Shown: positions 36,302 to 44,403, numbered from the stretch's first letter. The stretch: DNA of 64,000 bases from Rhizobium sophorae (GCF_013087515.1 NZ_JABFCN010000021.1:1-64000); one strand, 5' to 3'. The notes: generated from the sequence alone by a model not told the origin. A program made the numbers and translations.

Positions 36302-37590
36302 TCGCGATGGATCTGGCTCAGCGCAGGCCCTCGGACATTCTGGTCACCTATCGGATTGAGACCGCCGGGAGCGCTGAGGCCTTGGCGGTCAAGATCGGAA
36401 GCGACCAGTCGACGGGTACATTTGTTGACCTGCCCGGAGAGACGCCGCAACTGAAGGCGCGCGCGGCCGCGCGCGTGGTCGCTTTCGAGAAACTGGACTC
36501 TGTCGAGGTTCCCTCGCTCCCTGCAGCGGGCGAAGTCTTCAACCGAGCGGAGACAACAATCGCCTATCCCCTGGAGGCCGTCGGAACTGACCTCGCGGCA
36601 GTCACCACGGTTGCATTGGGCGGGGTCTGGTCGATCAAGGAATTCACCGGGCTGAGGGTCGTCGGCCTGCAGCTGCCTCCAGAGTTTGAAGGCGTCTACC
36701 CGGGGCCTCAATTTGGGATCGAAGGCTCCCGGCGTCTGACCGGCGTCTACAATAGGCCAATCATCGGCACGATCATCAAGCCCGCGCTCGGCCTCACCCC
36801 GGACGAAACGGCGCAGGTGGTTGCTGAACTCGTCGCGTCCGGTGTCGACTTCATCAAGGACGACGAGAAACTGATGTCGCCACCGTACTCCTCGTTGGAG
36901 GCGCGGGTGAAAGCGATCATGCCGATCGTCCGGGATCAGGAGCAGCGCACCGGCAAGAAGGTGATGTATGCCTTCGGCATTTCCGACGTCGATCCCGACG
37001 AGATGGTTCGCAAGCACGACCTGGTCGTGCGCGAGGGTGGAAACGCCGCCGTCATCAACATCAATTCGATCGGCAAGGGCGCTTTTCTGTTCCTGCGTCG
37101 GCGGTCGTCCCTTGTCTTGCACGCCCATCGCAACGGCTGGGATCTTCTCACCCGACATCCTGGTCTTGGGTTCGATTTCTCGGTCTACCAACAGCTTTGG
37201 CGACTTCTCGGCGTCGACCAATTCCAGATCAACGGCATTGCCGCCAAATACTGGGAGCCGGACGCGTCTTTCGTTCAGTCGTTCCATGATCTCCAGAAAC
37301 CGATCTTCAGTGATGCCGACCGCCCGTTACCGGTCGTTTGTTCGGGTCAATGGGGTGGACAGGCGCCTGAGACCTATCGAAGGACGGAGCAGACGCTTGA
37401 CCACCTTTACCTTTGTGGTGGTGGCGTCGTCAGCCATCCCGGCGGGCCGTCGGCGGGTGTCAGAGCGGTTCGTGCGGCCTGGGATGCCGCGGTCGCCGGG
37501 ATCGATCTCCATGAATATGCCAAATCTCATCCAGAGCTGGCGCAGTCGCTCGCCAAGTTCGGCTCTAAAACCGTATCAGAAGGAAGATGA
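36298..37590 (+). CDS. RuBisCO-like protein (form IV), probable sugar-acid-phosphate decarboxylase
   Basis: A RuBisCO large-subunit homologue of 430 residues. The N-terminal domain is followed by the barrel with Lys161 (IIKPALGLTPDE), the carbamylation/metal motif FIKDDEKL with Lys187, Asp189 and Glu190, His275/His277-Arg278 (LHAHRNGW), and phosphate-site Ser349-Gly350 (CSGQWGG). It is not a true RuBisCO: the second active-site Lys of KPKLG is Ala163, and loop 6 reads NGIAAKYWEPD instead of GKLEG. Family members in apionate catabolism (OiaX) decarboxylate 3-oxo-isoapionate 4-phosphate to L-erythrulose 1-phosphate, which suits the EryH/EryI-type isomerases of this regulon. The assignment to that reaction is inference. 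ATG at 36298 or 36307. Confidence 0.88.
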   Translation: MIAMDLAQRRPSDILVTYRIETAGSAEALAVKIGSDQSTGTFVDLPGETPQLKARAAARVVAFEKLDSVEVPSLPAAGEVFNRAETTIAYPLEAVGTDLAAVTTVALGGVWSIKEFTGLRVVGLQLPPEFEGVYPGPQFGIEGSRRLTGVYNRPIIGTIIKPALGLTPDETAQVVAELVASGVDFIKDDEKLMSPPYSSLEARVKAIMPIVRDQEQRTGKKVMYAFGISDVDPDEMVRKHDLVVREGGNAAVININSIGKGAFLFLRRRSSLVLHAHRNGWDLLTRHPGLGFDFSVYQQLWRLLGVDQFQINGIAAKYWEPDASFVQSFHDLQKPIFSDADRPLPVVCSGQWGGQAPETYRRTEQTLDHLYLCGGGVVSHPGGPSAGVRAVRAAWDAAVAGIDLHEYAKSHPELAQSLAKFGSKTVSEGR

Positions 37591-37593
37591 CAG

Positions 37594-38574
37594 ATGGAAT
37601 ATCGTCAGCTTGGCCGGTCAGGTCTCAAAATTTCGCAACTGGTTCTCGGTTGCATGAGTTTCGGCGTCGCCGATCGCGGCAACCATGCTTGGACATTGTC
37701 CGAAGACGACAGTAGGCCATTTATCAAAGAGGCACTCGAACAGGGCATAAACTGCTTCGACACGGCCAATGCCTACTCGGACGGCACCAGCGAGGAGATC
37801 ATCGGCAAGCTGCTCAGGGAGATGGTGCAGCGTGATGAGGTTGTCATTGCCACCAAGGTCTACGGCAAGATGCGCAACGGAGCGAATGCGGTCGGACTTT
37901 CCCGCAAGGCAATCATCGCGGAGGCTGAGGCCAGCCTCAAGCGGCTGGCGACCGACTACATCGACCTCTACCAAATTCATTTCTGGGACAATTCGACCCC
38001 GATCGAAGAGACGCTGGAAGCGCTGACCGATCTCGTTCGAAGCGGCAAGGTTCGCTACATCGGAGCCAGCAATTGTTACGCATGGCAATTTGCGCGCGCG
38101 CTCTACAAGTCGGACGCTGCCGGATGGTCGCGTTTCGTTTCGATGCAAGCTCAGATGAACCTCCTTTATCGCGAGGAAGAGCGGGAGATGTTGCCGCTCT
38201 GTAAAGCTGAAGGGGTGGGGATCATCGCGTTCAGTCCGCTGGCTCGCGGGCGCCTCAGCCGGCCTTGGGAGGAAAGCAGTTTGAGGTCCGAGACCGACAA
38301 TGTCACCGCTCGGTTCTACGGTCACGCGGACGAGGCGGATCGCCGCGTCGTAGACGTCGTCGCAAAGATTGCAGACGACAAGAACGTCCCGCGATCCCTC
38401 GTTGCGATGGCGTGGCTTAACACAAAGGCGGGCGTGACGGCTCCTATAATCGGCGCAACGAAGCTACAGCATCTGAAGGATGCCGTCGCTTCCTTGGCCG
38501 TCAAGCTAAGCGACGACGAGGTCCGCGAACTCGAGGAGCCATACGTGCCGCATAGCGTAGTCGGCTTGAACTGA
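37594..38574 (+). CDS. Aldo/keto reductase (YajO/Tas-like branch)
   Basis: An aldo/keto reductase of 326 residues from a different branch than its two neighbours. It has MEYRQLGRSGLKIS, Asp56 and Tyr61 (FDTANAYSDGTSEE), Lys88 (ATKVYG) and YQIHFWDNSTPIEE. Such enzymes usually reduce or oxidise aldehydes and sugars with NADP. It starts 3 bp after the RuBisCO-like protein stop and so is part of the same transcript. A hairpin follows. Role in the pathway unknown. Confidence 0.87.
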   Translation: MEYRQLGRSGLKISQLVLGCMSFGVADRGNHAWTLSEDDSRPFIKEALEQGINCFDTANAYSDGTSEEIIGKLLREMVQRDEVVIATKVYGKMRNGANAVGLSRKAIIAEAEASLKRLATDYIDLYQIHFWDNSTPIEETLEALTDLVRSGKVRYIGASNCYAWQFARALYKSDAAGWSRFVSMQAQMNLLYREEEREMLPLCKAEGVGIIAFSPLARGRLSRPWEESSLRSETDNVTARFYGHADEADRRVVDVVAKIADDKNVPRSLVAMAWLNTKAGVTAPIIGATKLQHLKDAVASLAVKLSDDEVRELEEPYVPHSVVGLN

Positions 38575-38606
38575 GTTTGGCTCAGCGGGGACGACGTTGA
38601 GGCTGT

Positions 38607-38634
38607 CAGGAGGCACGCCGAACCGGGCCTCCTG
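38607..38634 (+). terminator. Hairpin after the ABC/RuBisCO-like operon
   Basis: CAGGAGGC (38607-38614) and GCCTCCTG (38627-38634) pair perfectly over 8 bp with a 12-nt loop; outside them GGCTCAG (from 38579) and CTGAGCC also complement. No T tract follows, so it is a possible rather than certain terminator. Confidence 0.4.
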
Positions 38635-38693
38635 AGCCAATGGCTTTGGTCTATCGATCTCTGCTCCCTTCCAGAACCAGCGCGAGGAAAAAG

Positions 38694-39650
38694 ATGACCA
38701 CCACCCGTCATTTTGACGTCAGCGACAGCGCGATTGAAGCTGCCGCCCGGCTCATGCGAAATGGCGAAGTTGTCGCGTTTCCGACGGAGACGGTTTACGG
38801 GCTCGGCGCGGACGCCAGCAGCCCCGCCGGGATCGAGCGCATCTATGAAGCCAAAGGACGCCCGCGGCATAATCCCCTGATTATCCACGTTTCGGACGTG
38901 GAAATGGCGCGCAGGATGGCACATTTCAATCCGGAGGCAGAGTTGGCTGCTGCCAGCTTTTGGCCGGGACCTCTGACATTGCTCCTGCCAAAGCGGGAAG
39001 ACGCGGGGCTCGCAACCGCAGTTACCGCGGGCATGAAAAATGTCGCAATCCGATTTCCCTCGTCGAGTGTCGCCCAACGGCTGATCCGGGCCGTCGGATT
39101 TCCGGTGGCAGCGCCTTCAGCCAATCGTTCCGGGAAGGTCACCTCGACCCGCTTCGTGGAAGTTGTCCGCCAGTTGGACGGACGGATTTCGGGAATCGTG
39201 GAAGAAGACATATGTGATCACGGCCTGGAATCGACTATTCTGTCTTTGGTCGGATCTCCGATCATTCTACGCCACGGGTCAGTTCCGCGGGAGGCACTGG
39301 AAGCGTTACTCGGCCCGATTGACGAGGACACTGGCCCCCAAAAGGTCTCGGCACCAGGCCAGCTAAAGAGCCATTATGCTCCGGAAGCCGCCGTTCAGAT
39401 GAATGTCGACCGTCCTGCCGCCAATATGGTCTGGGTCGGTTTCGGACCGGGGTGCGAGGGCTGTCAAATGACGCTGTCTTCTTCCGGTGACCTTCAGGAA
39501 GCTGCCCGCAACCTCTACACCGCCATGAGTGAAGCCGACGCCTTGGCCGGCGCGGGTGACGTGATTGCATTCGCCCCTGTGCCTCTGATTGGCCTTGGCA
39601 GGGCAATCAACGATCGGCTGAGACGAGCTGCCGCGCCCCGTTGCGCGTAG
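38694..39650 (+). CDS. L-threonylcarbamoyladenylate synthase, Sua5/YrdC/TsaC family
   Basis: Makes threonylcarbamoyl-AMP for the t6A modification of tRNA. The YrdC domain at about residues 10-200 has VAFPTETVYGLGADA and KGRPRHNPLIIH. The C-terminal Sua5 domain follows after a linker (SAPGQLKSHYAPEA). At 318 residues it has the two-domain length. The ATG at 38694 is preceded by GAGGAAAAAG; an earlier frame start at 38640 is less likely. A translation gene inside a sugar-catabolic regulon is odd; it may be an accessory copy. Confidence 0.88.
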   Translation: MTTTRHFDVSDSAIEAAARLMRNGEVVAFPTETVYGLGADASSPAGIERIYEAKGRPRHNPLIIHVSDVEMARRMAHFNPEAELAAASFWPGPLTLLLPKREDAGLATAVTAGMKNVAIRFPSSSVAQRLIRAVGFPVAAPSANRSGKVTSTRFVEVVRQLDGRISGIVEEDICDHGLESTILSLVGSPIILRHGSVPREALEALLGPIDEDTGPQKVSAPGQLKSHYAPEAAVQMNVDRPAANMVWVGFGPGCEGCQMTLSSSGDLQEAARNLYTAMSEADALAGAGDVIAFAPVPLIGLGRAINDRLRRAAAPRCA

Positions 39651-39713
39651 GCGGCATTTTTAAGCGATTCGCCAAATGCGGATGGCGGCATGCAAAAAAC
39701 GCTTGCCTCTATA

Positions 39714-39736
39714 GGTATGACCTTATACCTTACACC
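39714..39736 (+). promoter_or_regulatory. Operator upstream of the second aldo/keto reductase transcript
   Basis: GGTATGA (39714-39720), CC, TTATACC (39723-39729) and directly after it TTACACC (39730-39736). This is an inverted repeat plus an extra half-site with the same 7-bp adjacency as at 21778 and 29125. It lies about 160 bp upstream of the start at 39900, so it controls the reductase-unknown-lactonase unit. Confidence 0.74.
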
Positions 39737-39899
39737 TTGCTGATTGAGGAGTCAGGCCACGGAGGTCCTTCTGGTGAGGTTGGCGGCAGACGCCGGCGCG
39801 ACCTGGCACGCATTGGGGCACGGGCTTTAATCAAACAATGACGGCATGGCGGAAGCTACATCGCTTCGACGCCTCCTACCGACATCTAGGGATGATCAC

Positions 39900-40943
39900 A
39901 TGACCGAACTTGAAACTAGACCGCTCGGAAAAAGCAAAGTGCGGGTAACTTCGCTGGGGCTAGGCACGGTGCCGCTCTCTGGCTTCAACGCCGATGTCTC
40001 CTACGGCGAATTCGAAGCGACGATCCTCGCTGGCTACGCGGTCGGAATCCGCTACTTCGATTGCGCGCCAATGTATGGCTTTGGGAAATCGGAGCATTAT
40101 CTTGGCCATGCCCTCAGGGCGAACAAGCTGCGCGAAAACGTGGTGGTGAGCACCAAGGTTGGTCGTGTATTGAAGCCCGCCAGCAGGACAAAGAAGCTTG
40201 AAACCGTCTACGGCATCGAGTGGATCGACCCGCTTCCGTTTCTCGATACCTACGATTACACCTATGATGGCGTGATGCGCGCATTCGAAGACAGCCAGCA
40301 GCGCCTCGGATTGGACTATATCGACGTTCTTCTCGTGCATGACGTTGGTCGGGCATGGCACGGCGACCAAAGCGAGTTCTATTGGAATCAGCTGCGGGCC
40401 TCCGGTTATAAGGCACTGGACGAGCTTCGCTCCAGCGGAGCCGTCTCAGCCATCGGCTTGGGGGTCAACGAAACCGACTCCGTGGTCGGTGTCGCTCGTG
40501 AATTTCCGATCGACTGCTCGTTGATCGCCGGCCGCTACACCCTTTTGAATCATGCCCCGCTTGAGGCCGCGTTCGACGAGTTGCTCCAGCGGAACGTCTC
40601 CGTGATCGCCGGCGGGATCTTCAATTCCGGAATTCTGGCGACAGGCGTCGGCGGTCCCGCGGCCACTTACGATTACGGCAAGGTTCCTGCGGCCGTCGTC
40701 GAAAAGGTCAAGGCCATCGAGAGCATTTGCTCGAGATTTGCGGTGAGCTTGCCTGCAGCGGCGATGCAATTCGTTTATGCGCATCCGGCAGTGGCCACGC
40801 TGGTCATGGGTGCAAAGAGCGCATTGGAAGTCGAGCAGAACGTCAAGGCGATCAACGAGACAATACCCCCTGCATTTTGGGACGCTTTGACTGAAGCGAG
40901 CCTTCTTCCGTCAAACGCTCCGCTGCCGACGGCTGTACGATGA
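39900..40943 (+). CDS. Aldo/keto reductase, sugar 1-dehydrogenase-like (paralogue)
   Basis: 347 residues, clearly paralogous to the protein at 35267 (shared LGKSKVRVTSLGLGT plan, YDYTYDGVMRAFEDS, QFVYAHPAV). Catalytic Asp54 and Tyr59 (YFDCAPMYG), Lys86 (STKVG) and His in LVHDVGRAWH are present. The ATG at 39900 has AGGGATGATCAC upstream. It overlaps the next gene by 4 bp and is cotranscribed with a lactonase-like gene, which fits oxidation of an aldose to a lactone. Confidence 0.86.
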   Translation: MTELETRPLGKSKVRVTSLGLGTVPLSGFNADVSYGEFEATILAGYAVGIRYFDCAPMYGFGKSEHYLGHALRANKLRENVVVSTKVGRVLKPASRTKKLETVYGIEWIDPLPFLDTYDYTYDGVMRAFEDSQQRLGLDYIDVLLVHDVGRAWHGDQSEFYWNQLRASGYKALDELRSSGAVSAIGLGVNETDSVVGVAREFPIDCSLIAGRYTLLNHAPLEAAFDELLQRNVSVIAGGIFNSGILATGVGGPAATYDYGKVPAAVVEKVKAIESICSRFAVSLPAAAMQFVYAHPAVATLVMGAKSALEVEQNVKAINETIPPAFWDALTEASLLPSNAPLPTAVR

Positions 40944-41443
40944 TGGCCCGCGGAGGCACCGTTTTCGGCGGCTTCCGCTGCGAAGCGCTCGTGGGTTCGG
41001 TTCCATCGCCGGAGGCGCGCGCATGCCTCGAGGCGCTCGTCAGGACTTATGGCGAGCTTCTCGCGATCTACTCCTTCATGCATATGGCATTGAGGGAGAA
41101 GAGCATGCGCCTCTTGATTGGAGAACTCGCCGATCGCGCCACAGAGATAAAGCGATCCGTCCGTTCCTCGCTTGCGGGCTCGCGCTTTCTCGCAGGACAG
41201 GGCCACGCAGTCTACCATCTTGGACGGGCAGATGGCCTGCTTGTCGAGGCGGAGGAGCACCTGCAGCGCGGTGTCCTGGTTTCAGATGCATCCCTGCTGG
41301 GGCTGCTTTCAAATGCGGCGATCCAGCTGAAACGATCGGCCGCCATCTTAGGCACGTCGACCTTCGACACGACAGCATGCTGTGGAGGGTCCCTTGGACA
41401 TGGGGAGGAAGACCATGGGAACGCATTCGATCTGGGTGCTTGA
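40940..41443 (+). CDS. Uncharacterised protein, 167 residues
   Basis: I do not recognise a family. The protein is mostly helical in appearance (EARACLEALVRTYGELLAIY, MALREKSMRLLIGELADRA), with no signal peptide or membrane segment. The C-terminus is Cys/Gly/His-rich (TTACCGGSLGHGEEDHG), which could bind a metal. The ATG overlaps the stop of the reductase (ATGA) and the 3' end overlaps the lactonase-like gene by 29 bp, so it is translated and coexpressed with both. Whether the last about 30 residues are needed is unclear, given the overlap. Confidence 0.7.
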   Translation: MMARGGTVFGGFRCEALVGSVPSPEARACLEALVRTYGELLAIYSFMHMALREKSMRLLIGELADRATEIKRSVRSSLAGSRFLAGQGHAVYHLGRADGLLVEAEEHLQRGVLVSDASLLGLLSNAAIQLKRSAAILGTSTFDTTACCGGSLGHGEEDHGNAFDLGA

Positions 41444-42281
41444 ATACTCTCGAAGCCCGGTGCACCCGGTCAGCGGGGTTTTTTACGGCGCCCATAATCA
41501 GGGCACGATGAACCTGCCGTTCGCATACATTCTCATCAAGACAGGAGATGCAGTCGTTCTGGTTGATGCCGGTCACGACGCCGCCGATTTCGGAGGCCAG
41601 ATCGCCAATTCGATTGGCGTTACCGGTTGGACGCCTCCGGAAATCGTTCTCGGGGAATGCGGGATCAGGCCCCAGGACGTCACGCATGTCATCCTCACGC
41701 ACGCGCACTTCGATCACATTGGCGGCCTAAAGTTCTTCCCAAATGCTAAGATTTTCATTCAGAAGAAAGAATTGGAATCCTGGATGTGGATTCTGGCAAA
41801 GGGTCGGCGCTTCCGTTCATTGCAGGCCGGACTGAATCCGGCGGATATCCTCTATCTGACCCAGGCAAATATCGAAGGCCGCCTGGAGCTGGTGGAGGGA
41901 GAGCGGGAAAACCTGGTGCCAGGCGTTCACGTCTATCCGGCATTCGACACCCATACCGCAGGATCGCAATATGTGGTGGTGGAGACCGGCGGTGGAGACG
42001 GCAAGTTTATCCTGTCCGGCGACGTCATCTACACCTACAGCAACCTCACGGGTGAGGACGCCACCGATCCCTGCTTTGTGCCGCCGGGCCTTGCCAATGG
42101 CAGCCAGACACGTCTGATCGAGTCCGCCGAGGAGATGCTCAAAATCGTTGGTATGGACGAACGACGAATTGTTCCCATGCACGAGGAGCAGCTGTCAAAA
42201 ATCTATCCGTCGCGTCTGACGGCTCGCCAGCTCATGCTCGTCGAGATTTGTGTGGCCGACGGAGACGTATCAAGAGTTTGA
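41415..42281 (+). CDS. Metallo-beta-lactamase-fold hydrolase, lactonase-like
   Basis: An MBL-fold enzyme of 288 residues with the dizinc motif H96-A-H98-F-D100-H101 (THAHFDHIGG), a later Asp in LSGDVIYTY and the final His in VPMHEEQLS. The layout resembles N-acyl-homoserine-lactonase-family proteins, which hydrolyse lactones. The ATG at 41415 has GGGGAGGAAG upstream and lies within the 3' end of the preceding gene. In context it probably opens the sugar lactone made by the aldo/keto reductases; quorum quenching is the alternative. It ends the operon ahead of a terminator. Confidence 0.85.
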   Translation: MGTHSIWVLEYSRSPVHPVSGVFYGAHNQGTMNLPFAYILIKTGDAVVLVDAGHDAADFGGQIANSIGVTGWTPPEIVLGECGIRPQDVTHVILTHAHFDHIGGLKFFPNAKIFIQKKELESWMWILAKGRRFRSLQAGLNPADILYLTQANIEGRLELVEGERENLVPGVHVYPAFDTHTAGSQYVVVETGGGDGKFILSGDVIYTYSNLTGEDATDPCFVPPGLANGSQTRLIESAEEMLKIVGMDERRIVPMHEEQLSKIYPSRLTARQLMLVEICVADGDVSRV

Positions 42282-42349
42282 TCGATTTGAAGCAGCGCGA
42301 ACGCCAAGCTGCATCGTTCACAATCGTCCTCCCAAGGCGATAAGCAGAG

Positions 42350-42388
42350 AAAAGGCCGGGTGTCAGTTCACAGTGACTCCGGCCTTTT
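42350..42388 (+). terminator. Strong terminator hairpin closing the regulon
   Basis: AAAAGGCCGG (42350-42359) and CCGGCCTTTT (42379-42388) are perfect 10-bp arms; an inner GTCA/TGAC pair extends the stem. It lies 69 bp after the lactonase stop, ends in TTTT on the + strand and could also work in the opposite direction. Confidence 0.8.
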
Positions 42389-42784
42389 CCAAACACCTTG
42401 CCCGCTACGGTGATCTGCCCGGTGAAGAAGCCCTATATTCGCGCCCGCTTTGATGACGGCCCGGTAGTCCGCGATGTTCACCCTGGAGGACAAGGCCTCC
42501 ATCTTCCGTGCGCGGCTGACGCGCGGGACCATTCTCCATGGCGACGACATTTGCGCTTGAACCTCCAAACCATCCTTGTTTCGTTAGAAAATGAGCGCCT
42601 TCGGCCATGCATGGAGTGGTGCAATCGCACCATCATGCGTCTTCACGTGTCCCATCATGCCAGCAGCGTCAGGGGCGTTGTCGAATAGAGCAACACAAAC
42701 TAACGAAAAATGATGTTTGCATGTGATTTGTAGCGTCGGATCTTGATGTTAAAGGATCGGATTAGTGCGCCGGAGGACTAGAAT
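42389..42784. other. Intergenic stretch before the DeoR gene
   Basis: No supported gene. Short open frames on both strands lack ribosome sites. The last about 100 bp are AT-richer and should hold the DeoR promoter. Confidence 0.4.
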
Positions 42785-43558
42785 ATGAAGAGAGATGATC
42801 GGAGGCAGGCCATTATGGACCTGTTGGTCGCGCAGAGGGTAGTGGATCTGGACGACCTATCCGATCGGTTCGCTGTATCCAAGATGACCATCCACCGGGA
42901 TCTGGATGATCTTGAGCAGGCAGGGATGCTTCGCAAGGTCCGCGGCGGGGCAACGATCGAGGCAGGAGGCCATTTCGAAAGCGATTTCCGGTTTCGCCAG
43001 CAGCAGGAGGGCGAGGCCAAGCGCCGGATGGCAGAGGCCGCCCTTGAACTCGTCGAGCCCGGCATGACGGTGATGGTCAACGACGGATCTATGGCGTCGG
43101 TGCTCGGGGAATTGCTGCCACAGAGGAGACCGCTGACGGTGATCACCAACAATGCGGCGGTCATCGATCGGCTCAAGACGGAATCAGGGATCAACCTGAT
43201 TGCGGTCGGTGGACGCTATTCGATGAAGTTCAATGGTTTTTTCGGCGTCGTCGCCGAACAGGCATTGTCGCGTCTCAGCGCCGACATCGCCTTTATCTCA
43301 ACGCCGGCAGTTTCTGGATTGCGCGTCTACCATATGGATGATGACGTTGTCCGCTCGAAGCGAGCGATGATTGCAAGCGCCGCGCGTCGCTGCTTGCTCT
43401 TAAACCATAAGCGCTTCAATCATACTGCTCTTCATGTCCTGGCCACCATTGACGAGTTCGAAGTTATCATCACCGACCAGGAACCGACAATCGACGTCCG
43501 CGCGGCTTTGGAAGGATCCAATGTGCAGCTTAGAGTGGCATCGCAGGAGAGGAAGTGA
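42785..43558 (+). CDS. DeoR-family transcriptional regulator
   Basis: A sugar-phosphate-responsive regulator of 257 residues. The N-terminal helix-turn-helix is seen in VVDLDDLSDRFAVSKMTIHRD with the LRKVRGGA linker, and the DeoR sensor domain in VMVNDGSMASVLGELLP and INLIAVGGRYSMKFNGFFG. GGAGG precedes the ATG. It stands between the regulon terminator and a converging gene, so it has no obvious operon; the target could be the sugar genes on either side. Confidence 0.88.
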   Translation: MKRDDRRQAIMDLLVAQRVVDLDDLSDRFAVSKMTIHRDLDDLEQAGMLRKVRGGATIEAGGHFESDFRFRQQQEGEAKRRMAEAALELVEPGMTVMVNDGSMASVLGELLPQRRPLTVITNNAAVIDRLKTESGINLIAVGGRYSMKFNGFFGVVAEQALSRLSADIAFISTPAVSGLRVYHMDDDVVRSKRAMIASAARRCLLLNHKRFNHTALHVLATIDEFEVIITDQEPTIDVRAALEGSNVQLRVASQERK

Positions 43559-43672
43559 ATATGGCCAACGATCCTTCGGGTAGATGCCGCGCAAGGCGGC
43601 ACCCGTCCCCGAATCTCAAGTTCGGCCCTTGATGGGGGGAGCCCTTCCACAATCTTCTCCTGTGGGCTTCTC

Positions 43673-44374
43673 CTATGGACGTTCAACGCGATATCTCAGA
43701 TGGACGGAGCCGAGGCCAGCGGCTTCGGCGCTCATAAACGTGAGCCTCGCCCCGCCGGCAAGCCCATCCTCGCCGCCCTCAAATATGGCCGGTGTATCCG
43801 ACTTGCCTCCGATCGCAGGGAAGATGACTAGGCTGACCTCGTCAACAAGACCCTCATTCAAGAAATGGCCATTGGTTTGCGCCCCGCCTTCCAGCATCAA
43901 GCGCTTCACACCGAATTCGGTGCCGAGAACATCGAGCGCGTTTTTCAGATCGACGCCATCTTTCTCGGATACGATATAGGAAACGCCAGCCTGGGTGAGG
44001 CCCGCCAGGTAAGCATCATCCACGTCAGATCCTGTCAGGACGATAAGTTGAGCACCCTCAATGTCGTTCTTGTCCCAGCGTAGCCGACCGTCCTTATCAA
44101 CGATAACAGCGAACTCGTTGGCATCCGGGTTGGCGTTATGGATCGGCCGCGGTACTGTGCCGGTTGTTTCATAGGGACGGTCGACGGCGTCTGCGAATTC
44201 CTCGCCTGTCGCTCTTCCCGAAAGCCAGGCGTCGGCACCAATCTTCTCATGCAGGTCGTCATAGACCTTCACGAGTTCCTCCACCGAATGGCCGGTCGCC
44301 TCAGCCCAATCATTGACGATCAATCGACCGTCCAGTGGCGACATCATGTGACAGATTACATGGGGTCTGGGCAT
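43673..44374 (-). CDS. RibD C-terminal/dihydrofolate-reductase-fold reductase
   Basis: 233 residues. The fold typical of the RibD reductase/DHFR-like family is visible in VICHMMSPLDGRL at the N-terminus, DAWLSGRATGEEF, KRLMLEGGAQTNGHFL and VDEVSLVIFPAIGG. These NADPH enzymes reduce pyrimidine-like or other small molecules; the deaminase half of RibD is absent. It is the second gene of a leftward pair with an SDR (gap 29 bp), with AGAGGAG before the ATG. Substrate unknown. Confidence 0.85.
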   Translation of the reverse strand: MPRPHVICHMMSPLDGRLIVNDWAEATGHSVEELVKVYDDLHEKIGADAWLSGRATGEEFADAVDRPYETTGTVPRPIHNANPDANEFAVIVDKDGRLRWDKNDIEGAQLIVLTGSDVDDAYLAGLTQAGVSYIVSEKDGVDLKNALDVLGTEFGVKRLMLEGGAQTNGHFLNEGLVDEVSLVIFPAIGGKSDTPAIFEGGEDGLAGGARLTFMSAEAAGLGSVHLRYRVERP

Positions 44375-44403
44375 TGGATTACTCCTCTACAAACATTCCA
44401 CCG

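Noticed and set aside
36298..37590. True CO2-fixing RuBisCO with a Calvin cycle operon nearby
   Set aside because: The KPKLG and GKLEG motifs are not conserved, no small subunit or phosphoribulokinase is present, and the neighbours are sugar-catabolic genes.
42389..42784. Possible degraded gene on the minus strand near 42400-42570
   Set aside because: Short frames without start signals or recognisable family residues; not enough to call a pseudogene.
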